Below are positions 56,238 to 64,000 of a stretch of DNA of 64,000 nucleotides, piece after piece. Each line of letters starts with the position of its first letter. Within the stretch, counting starts at the first letter, position 1. The translations under genes and the position numbers were made by a program. Origin of the DNA: Rhodobacteraceae bacterium LNNU 3342 (GTDB lineage: Bacteria > Pseudomonadota > Alphaproteobacteria > Rhodobacterales > Rhodobacteraceae); the NCBI GenBank assembly GCA_008711135.1, contig VUAW01000005.1:124001-188000 (forward strand), given 5' to 3'. The notes below the pieces were generated by a model, which saw only the letters and a program-made list of their open reading frames with translations, was not told the DNA's origin and searched no databases.

Positions 56238-57395
56238 CTAGCCCGCCACCGGCTGCGCCAATCGCTGCGACAGCGCCACAATCAGGTCGCTGCGGGTCAC
56301 GATCCCCACGATCCGCCCTTTTGACAACACCGGCACCGCCTCGGTCGCGCCATCGGCCAGATGCGGCAGGATCGCCCCCACCGGCGTCTCCGGCACGGCG
56401 CGGGGCAACGCCACGGCCATGACCTCCGACGCGACCGGCGCACTCCGCGCCCCATCCAGCAGCCGCGCCAACCCCGCCGCAAAGCCCCGGTTCAGCCGCA
56501 GCGCATCCTCATGCCCGCGCCGGATCAGGTGGATCTGAAAGATCACGCCCAGCAGCAGCCCCTCTCCATCCACCACCGGCAGCGACGTGAACCCATGCCG
56601 CCGGAACAGGTCCGCCACCCGCACCAGCGGCGTGTCCGGCCCCACCGTCACCAGGTCGCGCGACATGATATCCCCACAGGTCAACGTCCCCAGCCGCGCA
56701 CCCGCCGCCTGCTGCTCTGCCGCCGCCACCAGCCGGCCCAGATCCTCCGGCCCCAGGTTGGCGGTCTGGTGATGCTCGCGCAGGATCTCCTGCAACTCCT
56801 CGGCTCCCAGCCCCAGCCGCTTCGGCTGGGGCGCCTCGTGCACCGGCACCTGCCGCAACGGATAGCGCCGCCCCACCGCCCGCGCCCAAACCATCGCCAG
56901 CACCACCAGCACCGCCGTGCCCAGCCCCACGGGCGCCAGCACGAACCCGAACCCCAGCTCGCTCATCGCCTCAGGCTCCAGCGCCGCGGTCAACGCCACC
57001 GCACCCCCCGGCGGATGCAGCGCCCGCAGCAGGCACATCGCCAATATCGCCAACCCCACCGCCAGCCCGATCGCCAGCGCCGGCTGCGCCACCAGCCGCA
57101 CCACCGCCACCGCCACCAGCGCGGAAATCATGTTCCCCACCACCGCCGACCAAGGCTGCGCCAGCGGGCTGTTCGGCACCCCGAACATCAGCACGGCCGA
57201 GGCGCCAAGCGGCGCCACCATGTAAAGCCCATGCCGCAATCCCATCCCAGCGGGCAACAGGAACAGCGCGACCAACCCCAGCCCCAGCGCCGCGCCAAGC
57301 ACCGCCCGCCCGATGTCCTCACGTCCCAGCGGACCCATCGCAGGCCCCAATCCCCGCAGCGCACGGCCCCGGCGCTCCTCGGATGACGCAAACAT
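56238..57395 (-). CDS. HPP family membrane protein with C-terminal CBS domains
   Basis: The 385-residue protein has four to five helices carrying the HPP motif (LLRALHPPGGAVALTAAL), followed from ~residue 240 by two CBS domains (CGDIMSRDLVTVGPDTPLVRVADLFRRHGFTSLPVVDGEG and ASEVMAVALPRAVPETPVGAILPHLADGATEAVPVLSKGRIVGIVTRSDL). HPP proteins of this kind are linked to nitrite transport in plants and cyanobacteria; CBS pairs sense adenine nucleotides. The start at 57395 follows AGGGGG. Confidence 0.9.
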   Translation of the reverse strand: MFASSEERRGRALRGLGPAMGPLGREDIGRAVLGAALGLGLVALFLLPAGMGLRHGLYMVAPLGASAVLMFGVPNSPLAQPWSAVVGNMISALVAVAVVRLVAQPALAIGLAVGLAILAMCLLRALHPPGGAVALTAALEPEAMSELGFGFVLAPVGLGTAVLVVLAMVWARAVGRRYPLRQVPVHEAPQPKRLGLGAEELQEILREHHQTANLGPEDLGRLVAAAEQQAAGARLGTLTCGDIMSRDLVTVGPDTPLVRVADLFRRHGFTSLPVVDGEGLLLGVIFQIHLIRRGHEDALRLNRGFAAGLARLLDGARSAPVASEVMAVALPRAVPETPVGAILPHLADGATEAVPVLSKGRIVGIVTRSDLIVALSQRLAQPVAG

Positions 57396-57455
57396 GTGCA
57401 AACCCCCTGCTGCTGCCGCACATGGTTTCAGCAGATCGGGAACCCGGTCGCAAGC

Positions 57456-57493
57456 AATCGGCAAAACTTAATCTTGCGCAAATTTTGCGGATT
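57456..57493. promoter_or_regulatory. Inverted repeat in the hpp/ggdef-eal divergent promoter region
   Basis: AATCGGCAAAA (57456-57466) and TTTTGCGGATT (57483-57493) are complementary except for one base, spaced 16. A second dyad CGCAAATTTTGCG (57477-57489) overlaps the right arm. This may be an operator for the divergent genes. Not a known box to me. Confidence 0.4.
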
Positions 57494-57561
57494 ACTAGAA
57501 ACCTTTTGTAAACCATTCGCTCCTAGCCTCCCGGCATGGCGTGCAACAAAAGGATTGCGTC

Positions 57562-60500
57562 ATGGCGAACCCGTTACAGCAGGCTCCGGCCGGGCTTCCG
57601 ATGCTTGCGGCCGTGCTCGACGGTGTTTCGCGCCCCGTGATCATCCGGGACAGCGACCTGAACTACATCCATGCCAATAAGGCAGCCTGCGACCTGCTCG
57701 GCGTTACGCTCCACGAATTGCTCCTTTCCACCGCCTATGACCTCACTCCAAAGGAAGAGGTCGACGCCTTCCAGGCCATCGACCGCAACGTTCTCGCCTC
57801 CGGCCGCCCTTACCAAAGCGAGGAATCCCTGACCCTGCGCGGCGGCAGCCGCCGCCGCCTGCAGGTCTGCAAGTGGTGCATGGAAGATCCCGCCTGGCCC
57901 GACCGCCGGCTGCTGATCACCGAACTCACCGACATCACGGAACTGAGAGAGGCCGAGGAACGCCTCCGCCTGCGCGAGGAACATTACCGCTCCTTCATCG
58001 ACCTCCATCCGCACGTGCCGTGGGTCGGCGATGCCAATGGCGGCATCCTTGAAACCTCGCCCGCATGGTCCCGCGCCACCGGCCTGACCGTCGAACAGGC
58101 CTTGGGCCACGGCTGGATCGAGGCGCTCCACCCGGACGACCACGACCGCGTCCTGGCCGCGGTCAGCGAATGCGCCAGCGCCGGCCAACCCTTCGACGTT
58201 GAAATGCGCATGCGCACCCCCGACGGCGGCTGGCGCTGGCACCGGAGCCGCGGCGTCCCCCGCCGCAACCCGCAGGGCGAAATCGACTGCTGGTTCGGCC
58301 TGATGGAAGACGTGGACGATCGTCACGCCACGCTCGACGCCCTCCGCGAAAGCGAGGCGCTGTTCCGCAGCCTCGCCGATGACGCTCCGGCCATGATCTG
58401 GACATGGAGCGCCGAAAACATCGACGACTGCTACCAAAGCCGCAAATGGTACGAACTCACCGGCCTGACCGAGGAAGACGTCCGCGCCAACGGCTGGATC
58501 AGCGCCGTCCATCCCGATGACGCCCCCGGCACGCTCGCCCGCTTCAAGGAAATCCAGTCCAACCCCACGGTAATGGAGACCGAATATCGCCTTCGCCGCG
58601 CCGATGGCACCTACGCCCGCGTGGTGGACTTCTGCAAACCGCGGTTCAGCGACTCGGGCCAGTTCCTCGGCTATGTCGGCACGGCCTTCGACATCACCAC
58701 CCGGTACGAGGAACGCGAAACCCAGGCCCTGATCCAGAGCCTGTTCGAAAACAGCCCCGACGGGCTCCGCCTCATCGACACCGACCTGCGGCTGATCCTG
58801 TCGAACCCCACGGCCCAGCGGCTTTTCGGCGCCGCCGCCTCCGAACCCGGCGCCACCCTGGCCGACCATCTTCCCCCCGCCGATTTCCAGCGCATCGTCA
58901 CATCCGTGCCGCCCAACTGGTCCTCGCCCCCTGCCCGGCTCAACCTCACCCTCAACGGCGATCGCCCTACCCCGGTAGAGGTCATCCTCGCCCCCGTCCG
59001 CGGCGAAGGCGACCGCCCAGCCCGCTACCTCTCGATCTGGCGCGACGTCTCCGGCGTCCGCGCCGCCCAGGCAGAGGCTGCAGAGGCCGCCGACCGCCTC
59101 CTCCTCGTGCTCGAAAGCATGGCTGAGGCGGTGGTCGTGGTCGAGGCGAACGGCGACGTCAGCTACCTCAACCACAATGCCCGCCACCTCTTCTCCTGCG
59201 AAGCGGCCGAGACGCTCCATCTCAACGACCTCTTCCCCCCGACCAGCGCCCTCTTCCATACCAAGTTCGAGGAGGTCCGCCGCAGCCGCACCCCCACCTC
59301 GTTCGAGGCCTCGCTCAAGCGCATCGAACGCTGGCTCGCCGTCACCGTCACCCCCACCGGCGACGGGATCTCGATCTTCCTCAGCGACATCACTGAACGC
59401 CGCCAGGCCGAATACGACAACCGCGTCGCCCAGCAGAAGATCGAACACATGTCGCTGCACGACGCACTCACCGGGCTGCCCAACCGGATCCAGTTCCGCG
59501 ACCGGCTCGACCGGGCACTGCGCATCCCCCAAAGCCAGCCTGCGATCCTCAGCCTCGACCTCGACGGGTTCAAGGCGGTCAACGACGCCTATGGCCACCC
59601 CTCTGGCGACGTGCTGCTCCGCCACGTTTCCTCGAGGCTGCGGGGCTGCCTCCGCACCGGCGAAACCGCCGCGCGGCTTGGCGGCGATGAATTCAGCATC
59701 GTCCAGGCCCATGTCACCAAACCCGAAGATACGATCGCCCTTGCGCAACGCATCATCAGCCGCCTCTCGCAGCCCTACGACCTCGGCGGGATCGAGGTGG
59801 TAATCGGCGTCAGCATCGGCATCGCCTTCGCGGCCGAAGCCGGGCGCAGCGCCGACGACATGATCAAGGCCGCCGACATCGCGCTTTACCGCGCCAAGGA
59901 CGCGGGCCGCGGCACCTGGTCCCGCTTCACCAACGGGATGGAGGCTGAACTCAAAGCCCGCGCCGAACTCAAGGCCGCGCTCCACCGCGCCTTCCTCCAG
60001 CACGAACTGGAACTCCACTACCAGCCGCTGGTCAACCTGCGCGGCGGCCACATCAGCAGCTTCGAGGCGCTGCTGCGCTGGAACCATCCGGAACGTGGCC
60101 TCATCCCCCCGTCTGACTTCGTCCCGCTGGCCGAAGAAAGCGGCCTGATCCGCGCCATCGGCGACTGGGTCCTCCGCACCGCCTGCACCGAGGCGATGAA
60201 CTGGCCCGACCCGATCACCGTCGCGGTCAACCTCTCGGTCCTGCAGTTCCGTAGCGGCAACCTTCCCGAATGTGTCGCTCTGGCGCTCCGCGACAGCGGC
60301 TTGCCCGCGACCCGCCTACAGCTGGAAATCACTGAATCCGTCCTGCTCGACGATGACGGCGCCAACCTCCGTGCGCTGCGCCAGCTGCGCGAAATGGGCA
60401 TCCGGGTCACCATCGACGACTTCGGCACCGGCTACTCATCGCTCAGCTACCTGCACCGCTTCCCGTTCGACAAGATCAAGGTGGACCGCAGCTTCGTCAA

Positions 60501-60726
60501 CGAAATGCCCGGCGGTCGTGAATCCAAGGCGGTCCTCCGCGCGGTCGCGGGCCTGGGCAAAAGCCTGGGCATCGTTACCACTGTCGAAGGCGTGGAAACC
60601 GAACTCCAGCTCGCCGCCGTCACTTCCGAAGGCTTTGATGAGGCGCAAGGCTTCTTCTTCTCGCCCCCCATGACAGGGCCAGAGGTGCAGCGCAAACTTT
60701 CCGCGCTGCAGCAAATCTCGGCCTAG
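57562..60726 (+). CDS. Multi-PAS diguanylate cyclase/phosphodiesterase (GGDEF-EAL)
   Basis: The 1054-residue cytoplasmic protein carries about five PAS domains (~20-130, 145-260, 267-385, 394-500, 514-615), then a GGDEF domain (SLHDALTGLPNRIQF from ~630, RLGGDEFSIV at ~705-714) and an EAL domain (FEALLRWNHPERG at ~834, then IDDFGTGYSSLSYL). Both GGDEF and EAL catalytic motifs are intact, so it could make and break c-di-GMP. No transmembrane helix is seen. ATG at 57562 follows AAGGAT; a GTG at 57541 is possible. Its stop overlaps the convergent rep stop. Confidence 0.94.
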   Translation: MANPLQQAPAGLPMLAAVLDGVSRPVIIRDSDLNYIHANKAACDLLGVTLHELLLSTAYDLTPKEEVDAFQAIDRNVLASGRPYQSEESLTLRGGSRRRLQVCKWCMEDPAWPDRRLLITELTDITELREAEERLRLREEHYRSFIDLHPHVPWVGDANGGILETSPAWSRATGLTVEQALGHGWIEALHPDDHDRVLAAVSECASAGQPFDVEMRMRTPDGGWRWHRSRGVPRRNPQGEIDCWFGLMEDVDDRHATLDALRESEALFRSLADDAPAMIWTWSAENIDDCYQSRKWYELTGLTEEDVRANGWISAVHPDDAPGTLARFKEIQSNPTVMETEYRLRRADGTYARVVDFCKPRFSDSGQFLGYVGTAFDITTRYEERETQALIQSLFENSPDGLRLIDTDLRLILSNPTAQRLFGAAASEPGATLADHLPPADFQRIVTSVPPNWSSPPARLNLTLNGDRPTPVEVILAPVRGEGDRPARYLSIWRDVSGVRAAQAEAAEAADRLLLVLESMAEAVVVVEANGDVSYLNHNARHLFSCEAAETLHLNDLFPPTSALFHTKFEEVRRSRTPTSFEASLKRIERWLAVTVTPTGDGISIFLSDITERRQAEYDNRVAQQKIEHMSLHDALTGLPNRIQFRDRLDRALRIPQSQPAILSLDLDGFKAVNDAYGHPSGDVLLRHVSSRLRGCLRTGETAARLGGDEFSIVQAHVTKPEDTIALAQRIISRLSQPYDLGGIEVVIGVSIGIAFAAEAGRSADDMIKAADIALYRAKDAGRGTWSRFTNGMEAELKARAELKAALHRAFLQHELELHYQPLVNLRGGHISSFEALLRWNHPERGLIPPSDFVPLAEESGLIRAIGDWVLRTACTEAMNWPDPITVAVNLSVLQFRSGNLPECVALALRDSGLPATRLQLEITESVLLDDDGANLRALRQLREMGIRVTIDDFGTGYSSLSYLHRFPFDKIKVDRSFVNEMPGGRESKAVLRAVAGLGKSLGIVTTVEGVETELQLAAVTSEGFDEAQGFFFSPPMTGPEVQRKLSALQQISA

Positions 60727-61982
60727 CGGTCAAAGATCCCCGGCTCCATCTCTTCCCAGAAGGCAAAGATGGCCCGGGCGTTCAGGCTGCTCTGCCAGCC
60801 GTGGCGACGGAAATCTTCGCGGTCGAACTCATCCAGCAGCCGCCCCAGGAACATCCGCCGGTCCGCGTCGCGCTGCGTCGGGTTTCGCCGCGAAACCACT
60901 GCCTCCACCGCTGCGAACCGCCGCCGCCGCTCGTTCCGCTCCGCCTCGCGCGCAGCCTCTTCGGCTTCGGCCCGCCGCTTTTCCTCGGCCCGGCTGGCGG
61001 CCACGGCCAGCGCCTCTTCCGAAGGTGCCGGCGTGGGCGCAGGCGTATACCCGCCCTCCAGCGCCGCACGCAGATACCCCACCGGGCTCTTCACTCCTGC
61101 CTGCCCTGAAACATAGTCCAGCTTTGCCGCGATCTCGGCCTCGCCATGTTCAGCCATCCACTGCCGCGCAAGCCGGTCCGACACCCCCAGCGCCTGCAGC
61201 CGCGCATAGACCGGGCTTGCCCGCAGCGCCTCGCCATCGTCGATGTCGAACATGGCCAGCTGCTTGTTCTCCCGGATGCGGAAGCGGATGTCCGTCACCG
61301 TCCGGCCCTTCTTGGCGAATTCCGGCGTGATCTCGATGTTGGAGGTTCTGTTCACCTCCTCCACCGCAGGCTTGATGACCTTGGCGTTCAGGTGCTTGAA
61401 GGTCTCATAATAGGCGCTCCCATCCACACCCATCAGCCGGCGAAAGGTCTCCAGCGGCCACCAGCCCGTGCTCCCGGTGCGCACGAAGCGATAGCAGTTT
61501 TCATAAAGCGCGAGCCCATGCCCCGAAGAAAACCGCCGCTGGATGTTCAGGTTGATCAGCGCAAAGACCTTCGGGTCATGCAGTTTCTCTGCCAGTGCCG
61601 GCGAATAGGCATATTCGCAGATCCCGCCCCGAAGCTTCGCATAGGACAGAAGCGCGCTCACCCCCCACTCCTGCCGGCCCTTCTCATCCAGCATGTCCCA
61701 TTCGGCCACCGTCTCGGCGAGGCCACGCAGCGCGTCGCGCAGGGTTTCAACATCATTTGAGTTGTAGCCGATCATCAGGCAAAGCGTACGCGCGTCAATC
61801 TGGTGCTTGGGCTGGCTGATCAGCGTGTCATAGGCATTGAGCAGCAGCACGTTCGACAGTTTCCGCTGCAACAGCGTCAGCTTGCCCGACACATGGATCG
61901 CCGCCACGTTCTTCTTGACCGACCCGCGCCGCAGCGCCCCCGTCAGTCGCTCCTTTGGAATATCCTCAGGCCCTGCCTGCAT
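60723..61982 (-). CDS. Rep_3-type replication initiator protein
   Basis: The ~419-residue protein belongs to the plasmid initiator (Rep_3) superfamily, with tandem winged helices: KLTLLQRKLSNVLLLNAYDTL (N-terminal) and the C-terminal winged helix near WWPLETFRRLMGVDGSAYYETFKHLNAKVIKPAVEEVNRTSNIEITPEF. It binds iterons to open the origin. An Ala/Arg-rich tail (~300-400) with AEAEEAAREAERNERRRRF is a likely coiled coil. The start at 61982 (MQAGPEDIPK) has AGAGGG; a TTG at 62033 lacks one. The gene itself carries a parS-like site, and it is divergent from parA across an iteron-bearing region. Confidence 0.92.
   Translation of the reverse strand: MQAGPEDIPKERLTGALRRGSVKKNVAAIHVSGKLTLLQRKLSNVLLLNAYDTLISQPKHQIDARTLCLMIGYNSNDVETLRDALRGLAETVAEWDMLDEKGRQEWGVSALLSYAKLRGGICEYAYSPALAEKLHDPKVFALINLNIQRRFSSGHGLALYENCYRFVRTGSTGWWPLETFRRLMGVDGSAYYETFKHLNAKVIKPAVEEVNRTSNIEITPEFAKKGRTVTDIRFRIRENKQLAMFDIDDGEALRASPVYARLQALGVSDRLARQWMAEHGEAEIAAKLDYVSGQAGVKSPVGYLRAALEGGYTPAPTPAPSEEALAVAASRAEEKRRAEAEEAAREAERNERRRRFAAVEAVVSRRNPTQRDADRRMFLGRLLDEFDREDFRRHGWQSSLNARAIFAFWEEMEPGIFDR
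60882..60898. repeat. parS-like 17-base dyad, copy 1 (inside rep)
   Basis: GGTTTCGCCGCGAAACC is a perfect dyad of two 8-base arms around a central C. Identical or near-identical copies occur at 62464 and 63284 and nowhere else noticed in the window, so it is probably the ParB-binding centromere. Confidence 0.75.
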
Positions 61983-62056
61983 CACACCCTCTTCTGCCCC
62001 CGCCTGATCTTGTGTCGCCGGACTATCCGTCAAAAGGCGCCCAGTCGCAAGTCCGA

Positions 62057-62326
62057 TTCAGGTGCCTCCAGAGCTCCCGCCCTCTCATCTTCACCCTTCC
62101 CGCAGACGGGTACCTTAAGCCTAATCCAGCTTTGATCCCCGCCCCGCAATGACCCCATTTGCCTCCCCGCGGACCTGAAAACGACTCAGAAACCCCGGTT
62201 TCGGCGCGTTTTCTGCCTTCCCGGATTCGGGTTCCTATCTTCCCGAACTCAGGTTCCCCAAGCCCTGAATCCGGGCACCTATCTTCCCGGAATCGGGAAC
62301 CCGTTCCCCTGTATCCAGGTACCTAA
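62057..62326. repeat. Iteron-like repeats
   Basis: Two 22-base repeats (62224-62245 and 62268-62289) share GGG-two variable bases-CCTATCTTCCCG and are spaced 44 bases, about four helix turns. Partial copies with the core GG(T/G)(N)CCT follow at 62057-62068 (ATTCAGGTGCCT), 62105-62119 (GACGGGTACCTTAAG), 62249-62260 and 62311-62326 (TATCCAGGTACCTAAG). The arrangement fits iterons bound by a Rep_3 initiator. Confidence 0.7.
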
Positions 62327-62463
62327 GTCACTGCATCCTGTTGATTCAGAAGCGACTCCCACGTTCAAAGCTCTTAAAGAATCGAAAGAAGAAGAAACGT
62401 TGCTGTTGTTGCTTTGCGGGGGATTTTCAGCGCATTCTCCCCCATGTTTCACGTCGGCATCCT

Positions 62464-62480
62464 GGTTTCGCCGCGAAACC
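62464..62480. repeat. parS-like 17-base dyad, copy 2 (intergenic)
   Basis: GGTTTCGCCGCGAAACC, identical to copy 1, lies 111 bases before the parA start in the origin region. Confidence 0.78.
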
Positions 62481-62591
62481 GGTGCCTATGCGGTCTGACA
62501 CTGGCGTATCAACTCCGCTGTTCCGTTTCTAAGGATGATGTGCCAATGTGCCGCCAACAACATGCCGAAAGGCGCACATCAGGCAGGGCAT

Positions 62592-63992
62592 ATGGCACGC
62601 AAGGTCGACTCTCCCCCTCTCCCCCCACATCTGGGCCTTGAGGCTGCTCGCGCAGCTGAACGTCTCGGACCTCCGGTAGACACATCGCGCTTTGCCAAGG
62701 CCGCTGCCTTTTGCAGCCGCGGGCGAGAGGATCTCGCGCGCCGCGGCTACGCCCCCGATGGGACGAAGCGCCTCCGCAGCTTCTCGATCTGGGAAATCAC
62801 CCGCTACATGATCCCAGTCGCCCCTGCGCACCTTCGCCGGGTGCTGAACGCTAATCCTAGCCTTCCGCAGGGAACGGCCGAGGGCGGCAGCCGGTACTTC
62901 ACGCTGGAGGAGGTCCTCTCTCTCCGCGATCATTTTGCCCGTGAAGGATCTTCTGCCAAGCCTTACCGCCCTTGGCGGCCCGAAGGGCTTCCGGCCAAGG
63001 TGGTGGCCATCGCCAACTTCAAGGGCGGTTCGGGCAAGACGACAACCTGCGCGCACTTGGCCATGGCCGCCGCGTTGGATGGCTACAAGGTTCTGGCGAT
63101 CGACCTTGATAGCCAAGGCTCGCTCACCTCGCTGTTCGGCGGGCGGATCGAGGATGAGTGGCAGACTGTCTTTCCCTTGATCGCCCGGGACTATGCCGAG
63201 GCTGTGCAGGCTGAAAACGAGGTGCGCGTGGCCCAAGGCGCGGCGCCCCTCCCGCTGGACGAAACCTTGACCGAGGCACTGAAGGTTTCGCCGCGAAACG
63301 TGATCCGGCCTACCCATTGGCCCAACATCGACCTGATCGGGGCGCAGCTGAACCTGTACTGGGCTGAATTCCAGATCCCTGTCTGGCGGATGGCGCTGCG
63401 GGGCTGGCCGCTTTGGGACGCGCTGGGGAACTTCCTTGCGAACTCGGGCGTGCTTGATGATTACGACATCGTCTTCCTCGACACGCCTCCCGCACTTGGG
63501 TACCTTACGATCAATTCGCTCGCCGCGGCTGACATTTTGCTGGTACCGCTGGGGGCATCGTTTCTGGAATTCGACTCCACGGGCCGGTTCTTCGACATGC
63601 TTTATTCGACCTTTGCCAGTATCGAGGAAGGAGAGAACGCGGGGCGGCGCATGGCGGGGCTGCCGGAGGTGCGGTTCGAATGGGATGTTGTGCGGGCGAT
63701 CATTACCCGCTTTGATGCTGCGCAGCAGACCGATCTGGCGAATGTCATCCAGGCCTATTTCGGCGACTTCATGAATGCCTACCGGCAGGAGGTGACGGCG
63801 CTGGTGGGGCAAGCGGGGGAACAGGTGAACGGGATCTATGAGGCGGACCCGCGCGACTTCAACCGCGAGACCTACCTGCGCGGGCGGGAGGCGTTTGACC
63901 GAACCTATGCGGAGTTCAAGGAACTGCTTCTGGGCGCCTGGTGGCGCGACGATCAGGAAAGGAAACTAAATGGCCAAGCGACGCCGGCTTGA
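62592..63992 (+). CDS. parA: ParA-type partition ATPase
   Basis: The 466-residue protein has an N-terminal DNA-binding region of ~120 residues (SFSIWEITRYMIPVAPAHLRRVLNAN, with YFTLEEVLSLRDHF), typical of plasmid type Ia ParA. It has the deviant Walker A KGGSGKTTTCAHLA (~144), Walker A' VLAIDLDSQGSL and Walker B DYDIVFLDTPPALGYL. It segregates the replicon and represses its own operon. ATG 62592 (MARKVDSPP) is chosen; in-frame ATGs at 62535, 62538 and 62562 are alternatives. Its 3' end overlaps parB by 23 bases. Confidence 0.92.
   Translation: MARKVDSPPLPPHLGLEAARAAERLGPPVDTSRFAKAAAFCSRGREDLARRGYAPDGTKRLRSFSIWEITRYMIPVAPAHLRRVLNANPSLPQGTAEGGSRYFTLEEVLSLRDHFAREGSSAKPYRPWRPEGLPAKVVAIANFKGGSGKTTTCAHLAMAAALDGYKVLAIDLDSQGSLTSLFGGRIEDEWQTVFPLIARDYAEAVQAENEVRVAQGAAPLPLDETLTEALKVSPRNVIRPTHWPNIDLIGAQLNLYWAEFQIPVWRMALRGWPLWDALGNFLANSGVLDDYDIVFLDTPPALGYLTINSLAAADILLVPLGASFLEFDSTGRFFDMLYSTFASIEEGENAGRRMAGLPEVRFEWDVVRAIITRFDAAQQTDLANVIQAYFGDFMNAYRQEVTALVGQAGEQVNGIYEADPRDFNRETYLRGREAFDRTYAEFKELLLGAWWRDDQERKLNGQATPA
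63284..63300. repeat. parS-like 17-base dyad, copy 3 (inside parA)
   Basis: GGTTTCGCCGCGAAACG differs from copies 1 and 2 only at the last base and lies within the parA coding region. Confidence 0.72.
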
Positions 63993-64000
63993 TGCGCCTT
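63970..64000 (+). CDS. parB: Start of ParB partition protein (cut by window edge)
   Basis: ATG at 63970, with AAGGAAA 5 bases before it, opens a frame reading MAKRRRLDAP before the window ends. This basic N-terminus is typical of ParB proteins encoded after plasmid ParA, and the overlap with the parA stop is the usual coupling. Assignment rests mainly on position. Confidence 0.7.
   Translation, partial: MAKRRRLDAP

Larger units (their letters stand above)
61983..62591. other. Probable replication origin region between rep and parA
   Basis: This 609-base gap holds iteron-like direct repeats (62057-62326), an A/T-rich stretch near 62340-62410 that is a candidate for strand opening, and a parS-like dyad (62464-62480). 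A partial TGTTTCACGT, half of the chromosomal parS, lies at 62445. Divergent promoters for rep and parA should also lie here. No gene is recognised. Confidence 0.75.

Noticed and set aside
57574-60087. 837-codon open frame on the - strand
   Set aside because: It mirrors the PAS-GGDEF gene, which has intact domains and a ribosome site; the antisense product has no recognisable domain.
62445-62454. TGTTTCACGT, half of the chromosomal parS
   Set aside because: The right half (GAAACA) is missing, and the nearby 17-base dyad is a better centromere candidate.

Overview
The window is GC-rich and densely coding. Its gene families and gene orders (sqdB-sqdD-sqdC, thiC with a TPP riboswitch, a TTT tricarboxylate uptake operon, RarD, HPP-CBS) point to an alphaproteobacterium of the Rhodobacteraceae. 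The right end carries a plasmid-type replication and partition module: a Rep_3-type initiator, iteron-like repeats, parA, the first codons of parB, and three copies of a 17-base parS-like dyad. The other genes include housekeeping-type functions (fbp, thiC, queF, efp/epmA, sqdBDC), so the replicon is more likely a chromid or large extrachromosomal element than a small plasmid. This is inference. No rRNA, tRNA, IS element or CRISPR array was seen.

Layout. 1-3.5 kb: the 5' part of a beta-propeller/RTX protein, fbp, and a periplasmic SH3-domain protein. 3.5-14.4 kb: a carboxylate catabolic island with tcuAB, a GntR/FCD regulator, an AbrB-like permease, a beta-decarboxylating dehydrogenase, a PrpF-type isomerase, a fused TctA-TctB permease, a TctC binding protein and a 2-hydroxyacid dehydrogenase. 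Two near-identical 18-base palindromes in its two divergent promoter regions suggest control by the one GntR protein. 14.5-19.6 kb: a LysR regulator, a phnDCEE-type ABC transporter and queF. 19.8-23 kb: an operon of SDR, Anabaena-sensory-rhodopsin-transducer-like protein and GH15 glycosidase. 23-27.7 kb: modABC, then riboswitch and thiC.

27.7-30.4 kb: a compact operon of a cytoplasmic-looking subtilase, an 83-residue protein and a NUC1-type nuclease. It is the best candidate here for an undescribed toxin or defence module. 30.7-36.3 kb: two BCCT transporters flanking a decayed flavohaemoprotein remnant, then sdaA. 36.3-42.7 kb: ggt, efp/epmA and the sulfolipid operon sqdBDC. 42.8-47.3 kb: a DUF533 protein, a radical-SAM/UdgX DNA repair pair, and rarD. 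47.4-57.4 kb: an HtrA protease divergent from an OmpR-type two-component system, a CAP-domain lipoprotein, a Na/Pi-cotransporter-PhoU protein, a cyclotransferase-fold protein with two tandem GTPases, and an HPP-CBS membrane protein. 57.5-64 kb: a five-PAS GGDEF-EAL protein converging on the rep/par module.

Genes are often coupled by ATGA or TGATG overlaps. Perfect hairpins separate binding-protein genes from their permease or ATPase genes in both the tct and phn operons, and strong bidirectional terminators lie between convergent genes at 7.85 and 36.27 kb. Many long open frames antisense to these genes are artefacts of high GC and were left out.
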